Source: Oxalobacteraceae bacterium
Lineage (GTDB): Bacteria > Pseudomonadota > Gammaproteobacteria > Burkholderiales > Burkholderiaceae_D
Direction of reading: 5' to 3'
NCBI GenBank assembly: GCA_030698225.1
Contig: JAUYNR010000075.1
Coordinates: 1 to 52,104 of the forward strand
Length of the DNA stretch: 52,104 nucleotides
Of this stretch, positions 27,462 through 35,686 are shown one piece after another. The notes beneath the pieces were generated by a model. The model ran no database searches, had not been told where the DNA came from, and saw nothing but the letters and a program-made list of their open reading frames with translations. How positions within the stretch are numbered: the first letter of the stretch is position 1; each line of letters opens with the position of its first letter. Both the position numbers and the translations under genes were made by a program.

Positions 27462-28601
27462 TTATTTCACCGGCGCCGGCAGCGGCTGATAGTCGCCCGG
27501 CAGTTTCGGGTCGTCATGAATCAGAGGCTCGATCATGGACAGGGCCTCGATGAACGAGACGAGATCTTTCTTTTCCTGCGCAGAGAGATTTAGTGGCTTC
27601 ATAAGTGGCGTCTTGTTGGTTCCTTTTCCGCCGCCACCATCATAGAAATTGACTACTTCCTGCAGAGTCTTGAACACACCGTTATGCATATAGGGGCCGG
27701 TATATTTCACTTCGCGCAGCGATGGCGTTCGGAACTTGCCGATGTCCTTCTCATTCTTGGTCCGGAAATACAAGCCGTAGTCCCTATCTGCGCCGCGATA
27801 TTTCTGTTCCGAAACGCCCTTTTGATAGTTCTCCCAGCGGTGGGTGACCTGATAGAGCGGCTCATCTTTGAAGCCTGGGAAGTCCGGTAGGCCGATGTCG
27901 TAATACTTTTCGTCGGACGCGAGTGCTCCGTTGTGACACTGGATGCAGGCAGCCTTGCCGTTGAATAACTTCATGCCCGCTAATTGTGAAGCGTTCAATG
28001 CTTTTTTGTCGCCTTTGGCGTAACGATCAAAGGGCACCTTGCTGGCGTCCGATACTACCGTGCGTTGATAAGAGGCGATGGCGCGATATGCATCGTTCAT
28101 GCGCGGCCATGGGCTGCCGAACACTTTTTTAAACGATTCAACATATTCCGGGATGAATCGCAGACGCATTTCCATCGTCGAGCGGTCGCCATTGCCAGCT
28201 ACGCCACCTTCCGCCGCAGACGGTGCCTGCGCTTCTAGGCTGGTGACGCTGCCCTCCCAGAACAGCTTGTTGTAGTAGGCTGAGTTGATGATGGTCTGGG
28301 AGTTACGCCAGTGCTTGGTGCCCGGGTATCCGCGCGAGATTTGGCTACCCTCACCCCAGCCGAGACCCGGCACGTGGCAGGAGACGCAGGGCATGGAACC
28401 ATCGCCTGAAAGGCGACTTTCCCAGAACAGCTGCTTCCCCAGCGCAATTTTTTCTGGGGTCTGCGGATTGTCCTTGGGAATCGGGACCGGTGGCAGCGGC
28501 GTTAGCGACGGAAAGACGTTTTTGCCCGCCGCGGTGGCGCTCAGTACCACCACAAGCGAGGCCGCCAGGGCTGACAGTTTGAGCATGTTGCTGTTTTTCA
28601 T
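27462..28601 (-). CDS. Di-heme cytochrome c peroxidase, IdrP-like (second of two)
   Basis: A 379-residue periplasmic di-heme protein of the CcpA/MauG family. The signal peptide ends near residue 25; heme sites are CVSCH (about 77-81) and CIQCH (about 223-227). The conserved YMHNGVFKTLQEVV follows near 320. It would reduce peroxide or, as proposed for IdrP proteins, remove hydrogen peroxide or reactive iodine formed during iodate reduction. It lies 12 bases ahead of the Rieske gene. Which of P1 or P2 it corresponds to cannot be decided by eye. Confidence 0.85.
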   Translation of the reverse strand: MKNSNMLKLSALAASLVVVLSATAAGKNVFPSLTPLPPVPIPKDNPQTPEKIALGKQLFWESRLSGDGSMPCVSCHVPGLGWGEGSQISRGYPGTKHWRNSQTIINSAYYNKLFWEGSVTSLEAQAPSAAEGGVAGNGDRSTMEMRLRFIPEYVESFKKVFGSPWPRMNDAYRAIASYQRTVVSDASKVPFDRYAKGDKKALNASQLAGMKLFNGKAACIQCHNGALASDEKYYDIGLPDFPGFKDEPLYQVTHRWENYQKGVSEQKYRGADRDYGLYFRTKNEKDIGKFRTPSLREVKYTGPYMHNGVFKTLQEVVNFYDGGGGKGTNKTPLMKPLNLSAQEKKDLVSFIEALSMIEPLIHDDPKLPGDYQPLPAPVK

Positions 28602-28611
28602 GGTGTCTCCC

Positions 28612-29730
28612 TCAGTTCTTGCCGAAAGTACGGACCTGCATGTCGGGCTGGCCCGGATCCTTGACGGTGACGGGGTCGCCGGATAGTGTCAGCAGGAAAG
28701 CCACGAGGGCTTTTTGTTCGCTGGCCGATAGTTTCAGCGGCTTGAGCGCAGAACCCTTGCCGCCGCCCTGGTTATAGAAGGCTACGACCTCGTCAAGAGA
28801 CTTGAACATGCCGTTATGCATGTAGGGCGCCGTATATTTCAGGTCGCGCAGTTGAGCAGTCTGGAATTTTCCAATGTCCTTGGTATCTTTGGTGATAGCG
28901 TAGGCGCCGACGTCGGTGCGGGTATTCATGTAGTTGGGCAAGCCGCTGGTCGCATAGTGGCGCAGCATGGTGATGGTGCGCAACGGATTCTTCAGGACGT
29001 CGGGGTTTTCCGGGACGCCGGTGTTGTGCAGTTGGCCATCGGAGCCGATGGCGCCGCTATGACAGGCAATGCAATTAGCCTTACCCTTGAACAACTGGTA
29101 GCCTGCTTTGGCTTCGGAGCTGATGGCGCCGTTGTCGCCCTTGGCGAACTTGTCGAACGGCGCATTGGTGGTTTCCAGGCTCTTGATGAATTCACCAATG
29201 ACATTGAAGACCCGCATGCCGTTAATGTCATCCTTGCGCCACTTCTTCCACAGGACGTCGTATTCAGGAACCTGCTGCAGGCGTTCCTGCATCAAACGAC
29301 CGTCCATGTTCATGGTGTGCGCTTCGGTAATCATGTCGCGTACCAGCGTGCCGGCATCGGAACCATCGAGGCGGCCGTCCCACATAAAACGAGCGCGGTG
29401 CTTGCTGTTCAGCACGGTTGGCGCGTTACGGAAGTATTCCATCGACGGATAGCCGGTGGACAGAGCCTGACCATCGCCCCAGCCTTTTTTCGGGTCGTGA
29501 CAAGTGGCGCAGGAAACGCCCCAGTCGCCGGAAAGGCGGGGATCAAAGAAGAAGTGTTTGCCCAATTCGATCATGGCCGCATTGCCCGGTTTGACTGCGG
29601 GCATGGGAGCAAGATCAGGAGCGTTGTTCTGGGCGATGACGGGTTGCACACCGACTGTCAGCGTTACAGCCGTTGCCAGTCCGATAGCTTCCAGTGCTTG
29701 TGTAAAGCGCTTGCGATGCTGGTTTTTCAT
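28612..29730 (-). CDS. Di-heme cytochrome c peroxidase, IdrP-like (first of two)
   Basis: A 372-residue homologue of the next gene, with signal peptide (to about residue 34), heme sites CATCH (about 74-78) and CIACH (about 218-222) and YMHNGMFKSLDEVV near 319. The ATG at 29730 has an AGGGAGGAA ribosome-binding site. An in-frame extension upstream would cross the sigma-54 promoter and is rejected. It is the first gene after that promoter, so the operon reads P-P-B-A-cytochrome. Divergence between the two peroxidases suggests an old duplication with separate jobs. Confidence 0.85.
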   Translation of the reverse strand: MKNQHRKRFTQALEAIGLATAVTLTVGVQPVIAQNNAPDLAPMPAVKPGNAAMIELGKHFFFDPRLSGDWGVSCATCHDPKKGWGDGQALSTGYPSMEYFRNAPTVLNSKHRARFMWDGRLDGSDAGTLVRDMITEAHTMNMDGRLMQERLQQVPEYDVLWKKWRKDDINGMRVFNVIGEFIKSLETTNAPFDKFAKGDNGAISSEAKAGYQLFKGKANCIACHSGAIGSDGQLHNTGVPENPDVLKNPLRTITMLRHYATSGLPNYMNTRTDVGAYAITKDTKDIGKFQTAQLRDLKYTAPYMHNGMFKSLDEVVAFYNQGGGKGSALKPLKLSASEQKALVAFLLTLSGDPVTVKDPGQPDMQVRTFGKN

Positions 29731-29785
29731 ATTCCTCCCTGTGTAATGAAGCGCTGTAGGAACAGCCCTACAATGGGAAGGGATA

Positions 29786-29801
29786 CGCAATGTCTGTGCC
29801 A
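29786..29801 (-). promoter_or_regulatory. Sigma-54 (-24/-12) promoter of the idr-like operon
   Basis: The reverse strand reads TGGCAC-AGACA-TTGCG, a near-perfect match to the TGGCAC-N5-TTGCW consensus with invariant GG and GC correctly spaced. Transcription should begin near 29775, about 45 bases before the first start codon. The upstream gene encodes an NtrC-type activator, which this promoter class requires. Confidence 0.9.
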
Positions 29802-29853
29802 AGGTCGGATATCACAGATTCATTGGTAATTCCGACAGGAAATAATTGTTTTG

Positions 29854-29905
29854 CCGGTCAAAAACTAACCGTGCGGTCAATTATTGACCGGTTATTTTTC
29901 GACCG
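29854..29905. promoter_or_regulatory. Nested inverted repeats, probable enhancer for the NtrC-type activator
   Basis: CGGTCAA-TTA-TTGACCG (29874-29890) is a perfect dyad, enclosed by outward copies CCGGTCAAAAA (from 29854) and a TTTTTCGACCGG-like arm ending 29905. Four half-sites of CGGTCA therefore lie about 80 bases upstream of the -24 element, the usual distance for an enhancer-binding protein. The same sequence follows the activator's stop and could also act as its terminator. Confidence 0.75.
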
Positions 29906-29908
29906 GAA

Positions 29909-31276
29909 TCAGGCGTCCACTGTTTCGCCGTGGTCCCGCAACTTGTTGCGCAGTGTCAGGCGGGTAATGCCAAGCAACTCTGCTGCTTGTGTCTTGTTGC
30001 CTTGGCAGAGATGCAGGACGTGGCGGATGTAGTCGACTTCGAATGCAGCCAGAGGGCGAATCGTTGTTGTGAATTCGGGACTTTCCGACATCTGTAGCGG
30101 ACTGTTGCCAATAATTTCTTTTGGCAAGTGCTGCACCGAGATGACCTGCCCCATGGAGAGGATTGCGGCGCGCTCAATGACATTGCGCAGTTCGCGCACG
30201 TTGCCCGGCCAACGATAGGCTTTCAGGAGGGGTGCAACCGCAGGATCAATGCCTGTGGAGTCAATGCCGATGACGGGCGCCGTTTTCTCCAGGAAATGCC
30301 GGGCCAGAGGCATGATATCCTCCTGGCGCTCCCGCAGTGCCGGGAGCTCGATGGCGCCCACATTCAGGCGGTAATAGAGATCTTCTCGGAACTGACCGGC
30401 TTGCACCATGGCAGGCAAATCGCGATGCGTCGCCGAGACAAAGCGCACATCGACACGTATTTCCTTCTGGCCGCCCAAGCGGCGGAATGTCTGGGTTTCC
30501 AGAACCCGCAACAGTTTTGGTTGCAGGGCCAGCGCCAGGTCGCCGATTTCGTCGAGAAATAGGGTGCCGCCGTCCGCCAGTTCAAGCAAGCCTCGTTTCA
30601 TCTGCTTTGCGTCGGTAAATGCGCCCCGCTCATGACCAAACATTTCGGATTCCAGCAATCCTTCCGGCAATGCCGAGCAGTTCAGCGTTACCCAGGGTCC
30701 CTCGGCACGCGGGGAGCGGCAGTGGATGGCCTGCGCCACCCCCTCCTTGCCGGTGCCCGACTCCCCACGGATGAGTACCGGGACTTTTCCGGCCGAGGCA
30801 ATTTTGGCGGTCATGTCGAGCATGTTTTTGAAAGGCGCGCTGGACCCGATCAAGCCTTCGATCTCGCAGGTAGCCGACTGGGCGCGACGCCAGGCGACCT
30901 CGCGCCGCAGTCGCTGGGTTTCAACGGCACGTCGGATCAGTTCCAGCAGGTCTTCCAGGTCGAACGGTTTGTTGATGTAGTCGTAGGCTCCCGCCTTCAG
31001 GGCTGCCACTGCGGTTCGCACTTCCGGGTAGGCGGTCATGATGACAACCAGCGGCTGGTCGTCCGATTCCCTGACCTTGGCCAGGATGTCCAGGCCGTTC
31101 ATGTCGGGCAACTGCAAATCGAGCAGGATCAAACTGAACATGCGCTCTTTCAGCAAGGCCAGCGCTTGCTTGCCGTTTTCGGCCAGTTCGACATCGAACC
31201 CCTGGCGAGCCAAAAAATTGCCGACTGTCACCCGGATGGTGTTGTCGTCCTCAACGATGAGTATGGGATCAGACAT
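29909..31276 (-). CDS. NtrC-family sigma-54-dependent response regulator
   Basis: A 455-residue regulator. The receiver domain has phosphoacceptor D53 (LLDLQLPD). The AAA+ domain has Walker A GESGTGKE (171-178), Walker B GGTLFLDEIG (236-245) and R-finger region, and a Fis-type DNA-binding helix lies at the end (TQAAELLGITRLTLRNKL). The sigma-54 contact loop is GAFTDA (218-223) instead of GAFTGA. The ATG at 31276 overlaps the kinase gene by 8 bases. It should activate the adjoining sigma-54 promoter, much as AioR does for arsenite oxidase genes. The signal is unknown. Confidence 0.93.
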   Translation of the reverse strand: MSDPILIVEDDNTIRVTVGNFLARQGFDVELAENGKQALALLKERMFSLILLDLQLPDMNGLDILAKVRESDDQPLVVIMTAYPEVRTAVAALKAGAYDYINKPFDLEDLLELIRRAVETQRLRREVAWRRAQSATCEIEGLIGSSAPFKNMLDMTAKIASAGKVPVLIRGESGTGKEGVAQAIHCRSPRAEGPWVTLNCSALPEGLLESEMFGHERGAFTDAKQMKRGLLELADGGTLFLDEIGDLALALQPKLLRVLETQTFRRLGGQKEIRVDVRFVSATHRDLPAMVQAGQFREDLYYRLNVGAIELPALRERQEDIMPLARHFLEKTAPVIGIDSTGIDPAVAPLLKAYRWPGNVRELRNVIERAAILSMGQVISVQHLPKEIIGNSPLQMSESPEFTTTIRPLAAFEVDYIRHVLHLCQGNKTQAAELLGITRLTLRNKLRDHGETVDA

Positions 31277-33554
31277 ATCGGTTTCCAGCGAGAGGCCAGG
31301 TAATCGAAAAGCAGGTTCCATGCCCTCGCGTACTGCTGACGTCAATTGTGCCGCCATGTTGCTCGGCAATCTTGCGCACGATGGCCAGGCCAAGACCGGT
31401 GCCTTCGCGGCGGGTAGTGAAAAACGGCTCAAAGACCCGCGCCAGGACTTCGGCCTCAATCCCGACGCCAGTATCAATAACGTCGATTCTGGCCCTGCCG
31501 TTCTGCACGGTTGCGTTGACCGTCACATTTCCGCCCTCCGGCATCGCATGCACCGCATTCATCAGCAGGTTCAGGAAGACCTGTTTCAGTTGATGGGGGT
31601 CGGCCAACAGCGGGGGCAAGGTATCGACACCCTCCAGCTCGAAGCATATGTTCCGGCTCATGGCGTCCTTGCGGGTCCAGAACAATACGTCATCAAGGAT
31701 CTGACCAAGATTGCAGGGCTCGGAGAGAGTTGCCTGGGGAGCCGCAAAGCCATGGAAACTACGCAGGAAGTCGGAAAGACGATCCACTTCGGCCTCCAGA
31801 CGTTTAAGTGCCTCAATCAAGCCCGGCGGGATGTCCTCTTCGTACTGCATGGCTTGCGCCACGGCCTTCATGCCGGCCAGCGGATTGCCGATTTCGTGGG
31901 CCAGGCCCATGGCCAGTTCACCCAGGGTGGTGAGCTTTTCCATCTGGAACATCTGGCGGTCCAGTTCTCGCCGCTCGTCCTGCATTTCCCGCTCGCGGCT
32001 TACATCACGGGCAACCACGATGAAGCCTGCGGAGGTCGGCGTAATGGCAAGCGAGACTACCTGCTCGGGCAGTTGCACATCGCAACGCAGCGGAGCATGC
32101 ATGGCGTCATTGACGATCTCTGACCATTGCGGCCAGAAAAGCGCAATACGGGTACCAAGCGGGGTCGGCCGGCCGCCGAGCAAACGGACAGCCGCAGGGT
32201 TGAGCAGACGAATATCTCCTTGGTGGTCGATGACGAGAATGCCGTCTGCAGTATGCTCGATCACAGCTTCGAGATAGGCGCGTTCATGCTCAAGCTCGCG
32301 TGTTTGTGTACGGACCTCTTGTTCCAACCGATCACGATGGGCATTGATGACCTGTGACGATTCCTGCAAACGGTTGGCCATGCTGTTGAACTTGTTACCC
32401 AGCGCTGCGATTTCGTCGCTGCCGGTGACGGAAACTTTGCGGGTGAAATCGCCGCTGGCAATGGCGTCCGTCTCCTTGGACAAATCTTCAAGCGGTCTAA
32501 GCAGTCGCCGGGAGAGGGCGTATCCACCAAAGGCGGTAACGACCAGCGCAGCAAATAGAACCGCGTAAAGGAGATATAAATTGACGACTGCCAGAAACAG
32601 GTCGCGCTCAGGGAAGGCAAGTGCGATGCGCCACCTGCCTTTCGAGTTCTCCGCAATGGCTTGTGGAGCGTAATCGATCGGTGCGTGGGCAACAATCCAA
32701 CCCTCGCCGAAATTCGGTGAGGTGCCACTTTCGAGCAGGTTTTTGGTGATGCTCGCCGGGAAGATGTTGCTTAACCTTGCAACCGGTTCCATCGAAAAGG
32801 CACCAGGTTCGCCCATGGCAGAACGGCTGACGTAGTGCCCCTGGTTGTCCAGTAGATAGGCCGTTCCCCGGCGGGCATTGGCCATTTGCTGGATTTGCTC
32901 CAAGAGAATGTCCGCGTGCAGATTGATGATCAGGACGCCAATCTTGCTTCCCTTGGGCCCCGCCACAGGCGTGGCGACCCGAATCACCGGACGTTCCGGT
33001 TTTTCTATCTTGCCGAATTCAACATTCAGATCTAGCGGTGATACGTAGATTTGCCCGAGTTTGACGTCCATGGCGTCGCGGAAATAGTAGCGATCACTTT
33101 TGGATTGAAGTTCGTGTCGTGGCACAACATAAACGCCCTGCGGCTTGCGATCGACGCGGACCCATTCGTGGCCGTCAGCAGCGATCAGGCGGATTTGGTA
33201 AATGTGAGGATAAAGACTGGCCAGCGCAGCATAGTCGCGCTCCAGACGCGTCGTGGCAGTTTGGAACAGCCACGCATCTTTCGTTTGCCTGGCCGCAACC
33301 AGATCGACCAGTCCGCGGGTATTGGCCAGATACAGCAGTTCAGATGACAACTGGTCGAAAAAACGGCCGATGCCTTGCGAGCGAACGGTGACTTCTTGAC
33401 TGAGATTGCGTAGGGTCTCGTTTTTCAGGGCTTGCAGTGAGAGGTAGACGCCAATGGCCCCGGCCAGTGCTGTGGGGATCACAGCGGCAAGGAGAAAGGC
33501 CGCGTAAATCCGGCGGGAGAGGCCGCCTGGCGCGCCGAAGTGGGAGAAATTCAT
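31269..33554 (-). CDS. Cache-PAS sensor histidine kinase
   Basis: A 761-residue membrane kinase with helix 1 (about 18-40), a large periplasmic double-Cache sensor (about 45-318), helix 2 (about 320-348), HAMP, coiled coil, PAS (about 425-515) and a kinase core. The phosphorylated His is H553 in LAHEIGNPLAG; the ATP domain has NLLMNAVHAMPEGG and DTGVGI boxes. It phosphorylates the overlapping regulator. The periplasmic sensor implies that the inducer (iodate, arsenite or another solute) is sensed outside the cytoplasm. No AioX-like binding protein is present. Confidence 0.93.
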   Translation of the reverse strand: MNFSHFGAPGGLSRRIYAAFLLAAVIPTALAGAIGVYLSLQALKNETLRNLSQEVTVRSQGIGRFFDQLSSELLYLANTRGLVDLVAARQTKDAWLFQTATTRLERDYAALASLYPHIYQIRLIAADGHEWVRVDRKPQGVYVVPRHELQSKSDRYYFRDAMDVKLGQIYVSPLDLNVEFGKIEKPERPVIRVATPVAGPKGSKIGVLIINLHADILLEQIQQMANARRGTAYLLDNQGHYVSRSAMGEPGAFSMEPVARLSNIFPASITKNLLESGTSPNFGEGWIVAHAPIDYAPQAIAENSKGRWRIALAFPERDLFLAVVNLYLLYAVLFAALVVTAFGGYALSRRLLRPLEDLSKETDAIASGDFTRKVSVTGSDEIAALGNKFNSMANRLQESSQVINAHRDRLEQEVRTQTRELEHERAYLEAVIEHTADGILVIDHQGDIRLLNPAAVRLLGGRPTPLGTRIALFWPQWSEIVNDAMHAPLRCDVQLPEQVVSLAITPTSAGFIVVARDVSREREMQDERRELDRQMFQMEKLTTLGELAMGLAHEIGNPLAGMKAVAQAMQYEEDIPPGLIEALKRLEAEVDRLSDFLRSFHGFAAPQATLSEPCNLGQILDDVLFWTRKDAMSRNICFELEGVDTLPPLLADPHQLKQVFLNLLMNAVHAMPEGGNVTVNATVQNGRARIDVIDTGVGIEAEVLARVFEPFFTTRREGTGLGLAIVRKIAEQHGGTIDVSSTRGHGTCFSITWPLAGNRYV

Positions 33555-33571
33555 GGCTCATTCTATCAGCA

Positions 33572-33596
33572 GCAATCGTTGATATTTGACGATTGC
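33572..33596. promoter_or_regulatory. Operator-like dyad upstream of the sensor kinase gene
   Basis: GCAATCGT (33572-33579) and ACGATTGC (33589-33596) form a perfect 8-base inverted repeat with a 9-base AT-rich centre, 17 bases upstream of the kinase start codon. It could bind a dimeric regulator or form a leader hairpin in the kinase mRNA. Confidence 0.5.
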
Positions 33597-33734
33597 AGTA
33601 AGACTAGCGGGCGTCAGCTTCGTCTTTGAGCGCTCGCGTCGCCTACCCGGGGTGCCCCTGAACAGCGCCATCAAGTGCAAAAATGGGTTAGTCTGGAAAT
33701 GCGGGCGGTCGCTCAACCGTTAATTAAAAGAACC

Positions 33735-34436
33735 ATGACCATGAAAATCAAAGCACTCACTTTCGATACCGGCGGCACCATCCTGGACTGGCACAGCGGC
33801 ATCTCCAGCGCATTCCAGCGCATTGGTGAACGGCATCGGATTGCACTTGACTGGCATGCGGTGACCAATGATTATCGGCGCCTGTCCATGACAGGCATCG
33901 TCGGCCAGGTCCAGCCCGAGTTCAACATGGACGATGTGCATCGCAGCGCGTTGGACCAGGTGCTGTCGCAGCACGGCCTGGATGCGTTCACTGCGCAGGA
34001 TCGCCGGCACATTTTTCATGCGTGGCACACGCTTTCGGCATGGCCGGACTTTCCTGCCGCATTGGCACGGATCCGGGAAAAACTCCCTGCCATTTCGTTC
34101 ACCATGCTGCCGCTGGCCTTGGTCCTGAACGTTTCCCGACAAAACAATCTGAATTGGGATGCCGTCATTTCCTGCGAAATGATCGGCACCTACAAGCCGC
34201 ATGCCCAGGCGTATTTGAAGGTGGCGCAATGGCTGAAGTTGGAACCGGCCGAGATTCTGATGGTCGCTTGCCACAACTTCGATTTGAATGCGGCCAGAGC
34301 TAACGGCTTCAAGACCGCTTTTGTCCGTCGACCCGACGAATGGGGGCCGGAAGGGCTGCCCGACCCGACGCCGCATCCCGATTGCGACATCGTGGTCGAC
34401 GACTTCTCCGCGTTGGCTGACAGATTGGATATTTGA
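33735..34436 (+). CDS. HAD-family hydrolase, type II haloacid dehalogenase-like
   Basis: A 233-residue HAD-superfamily protein. Motif I is LTFDTGGTILDW with nucleophile Asp near residue 10. Motif III Lys is in GTYKPHAQAY and motif IV in MVACHNFDLNAARANGF; TAFVRRPDEWGP is typical of type II 2-haloacid dehalogenase-like proteins. Many such proteins are not true dehalogenases. ATG at 33735 is used; a GTG 60 bases upstream is in frame. It is transcribed away from the two-component genes. Confidence 0.85.
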   Translation: MTMKIKALTFDTGGTILDWHSGISSAFQRIGERHRIALDWHAVTNDYRRLSMTGIVGQVQPEFNMDDVHRSALDQVLSQHGLDAFTAQDRRHIFHAWHTLSAWPDFPAALARIREKLPAISFTMLPLALVLNVSRQNNLNWDAVISCEMIGTYKPHAQAYLKVAQWLKLEPAEILMVACHNFDLNAARANGFKTAFVRRPDEWGPEGLPDPTPHPDCDIVVDDFSALADRLDI

Positions 34437-34457
34437 GGATGCCCTGAATACTCTGCC

Positions 34458-35243
34458 TTACGGCAGACGGACTGCATCGGCAGGCGGGATATCGCCCCAA
34501 AGCAGCGCATTGAAGTCGAAGCCGGCAGCAATGGTTGGCTTGATGATCTGGAAGTACGGTGAAACATCGAAGTCGCGCGGTGCGAACAGGCTGTGGTGGC
34601 GCACCCGCAGGATTTCCTCGATACAGGCAGGACAATCCGGGCGGTTCGCGTTGCGGGTGTCGGTGATAGGCAAGATCGGGTAACGAATCGACTGGAATGC
34701 CTGCGCAATCAGCGTCGAGCAGATGGCACGGGTCGGATCGCCGCTGCCCAGCGCCAGCATGCGGCGACGAAACTGCAACGGAACCGGCGGGGTCGGCAGC
34801 AGATAGCGTGCGAGGTCAAGGACGTTGCGCAGATCGTACTGATTGCCCAGATGTGCGATGGCGAACGCTGTGAGCTTGCGGCAATCCGACTCGCGCAATC
34901 CCACCGGGCGGCAAATGCGGGTATGCAAACCGGAAAATTGGTCGATGCCGACGCTGCGCACCCCGTCAGTGATGTCGGCCTCGATAAAGCAGTGATCGGG
35001 ATTGCCGCCCGCTTCAGCCAGATGGGCGCCGACATACAGCGCCGCATGTGACCAGGTTGACTGGGTCAGGTACTTGATAGCGGTACTGACGCGGCTGTTG
35101 CCCTCGACTAACAATACGTCGCCCGGTTCAAGACACGCGAGCAAGCGATCCGGGGCGGTTACCGGTCCGGTGCCATGCACATGCGTGGTTCTGGTAAGAA
35201 ACCGTGCCAGGCCTTTACCCAACCACCCGAGCGCCAACCCCAT
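34458..35243 (-). CDS. Permuted papain-like amidase/peptidase (YiiX/C92 type)
   Basis: A 261-residue protein with the permuted NlpC/P60 arrangement. The His comes first, in STWSHAALYVG near 68-78, and the Cys later, in AICSTLIAQAF near 190-200. It begins MGLALGWLGKGLARFLTRTT, and GDVLLVEGNSRVSTAIKYLT precedes the His motif. Family members cleave cell-wall or lipid-linked amides, or are uncharacterised. The ATG at 35243 has GGAGAAG; the longer upstream reading is not credible. A 14-spaced copy of the ECF-like motif lies about 80-105 bases upstream. Confidence 0.8.
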   Translation of the reverse strand: MGLALGWLGKGLARFLTRTTHVHGTGPVTAPDRLLACLEPGDVLLVEGNSRVSTAIKYLTQSTWSHAALYVGAHLAEAGGNPDHCFIEADITDGVRSVGIDQFSGLHTRICRPVGLRESDCRKLTAFAIAHLGNQYDLRNVLDLARYLLPTPPVPLQFRRRMLALGSGDPTRAICSTLIAQAFQSIRYPILPITDTRNANRPDCPACIEEILRVRHHSLFAPRDFDVSPYFQIIKPTIAAGFDFNALLWGDIPPADAVRLP

Positions 35244-35520
35244 CGTAACTTCTCCATGTGCTGTGAAACTGCAAGGATGCCCGGCTGCGGTGAGGCGGCC
35301 AGTGATTTGGCATTTAGCCAACAGTCGGAGCTGGCCGCGATTTCTTACACAAGGCGGGGCGTGGTAACTGATGTACGCACTTGTCCTGTCACGGGAAAGC
35401 TGAACCGATATTCCACCGGCGTGAACAACCATCGATAGTGATCGATGAAGCCGGGATGGGGCTGCCGCCCCAACAGATACGGTTAATACAGAAATCTTCT
35501 CAGCCGGGTTCAACAAGCAC
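35244..35520. other. Intergenic region between divergent ECF-type motifs
   Basis: No credible gene lies here. The stretch contains the leftward ECF-like motif at 35323-35349 and ends where the rightward one begins at 35521. Short open readings in it lack ribosome-binding sites and family resemblance. Confidence 0.5.
35323..35349 (-). promoter_or_regulatory. ECF-like promoter motif, 14-base spacer
   Basis: The reverse strand reads TGTAAGAA, 14 bases, then CGACT. Both boxes are identical to the four plus-strand copies, but the spacer is one base shorter. It points at the papain-like amidase gene. It may be a weaker promoter. Confidence 0.5.
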
Positions 35521-35548
35521 TGTAAGAAGTGATGGGCGCCAGGCGACT
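35521..35548 (+). promoter_or_regulatory. ECF-like promoter TGTAAGAA-N15-CGACT upstream of the czcE-like gene
   Basis: TGTAAGAA (35521-35528) and CGACT (35544-35548) are separated by exactly 15 bases, as at 38530, 44931 and 46604. The downstream start codon is 139 bases away, leaving a long leader. The strict spacing and unrelated spacer sequences argue for a -35/-10 pair. Confidence 0.75.
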
Positions 35549-35686
35549 TGAGAATACGTTGATTAATACCTTCCCAGCCATAAAACCTATGTTCAGGGAG
35601 GTGTTTTTCCAGCGTGGCCTTGATACCGAGCGAAGTCGGCTGTGGCTTGCCGATTTCTACTTTTCATTTTTTAACAGGAGTACACG

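Noticed and set aside
28612..29802. Start of the first peroxidase gene at 29802
   Set aside because: It would place the sigma-54 promoter inside the coding sequence; the ATG at 29730 has an excellent ribosome-binding site and begins a signal peptide.
33596..33632. A further ECF-like motif (AGTAAGAC, 16 bases, CGTCT) upstream of the HAD gene
   Set aside because: Both boxes are mismatched and the spacer is 16; the resemblance is too weak to count as a member of the set.
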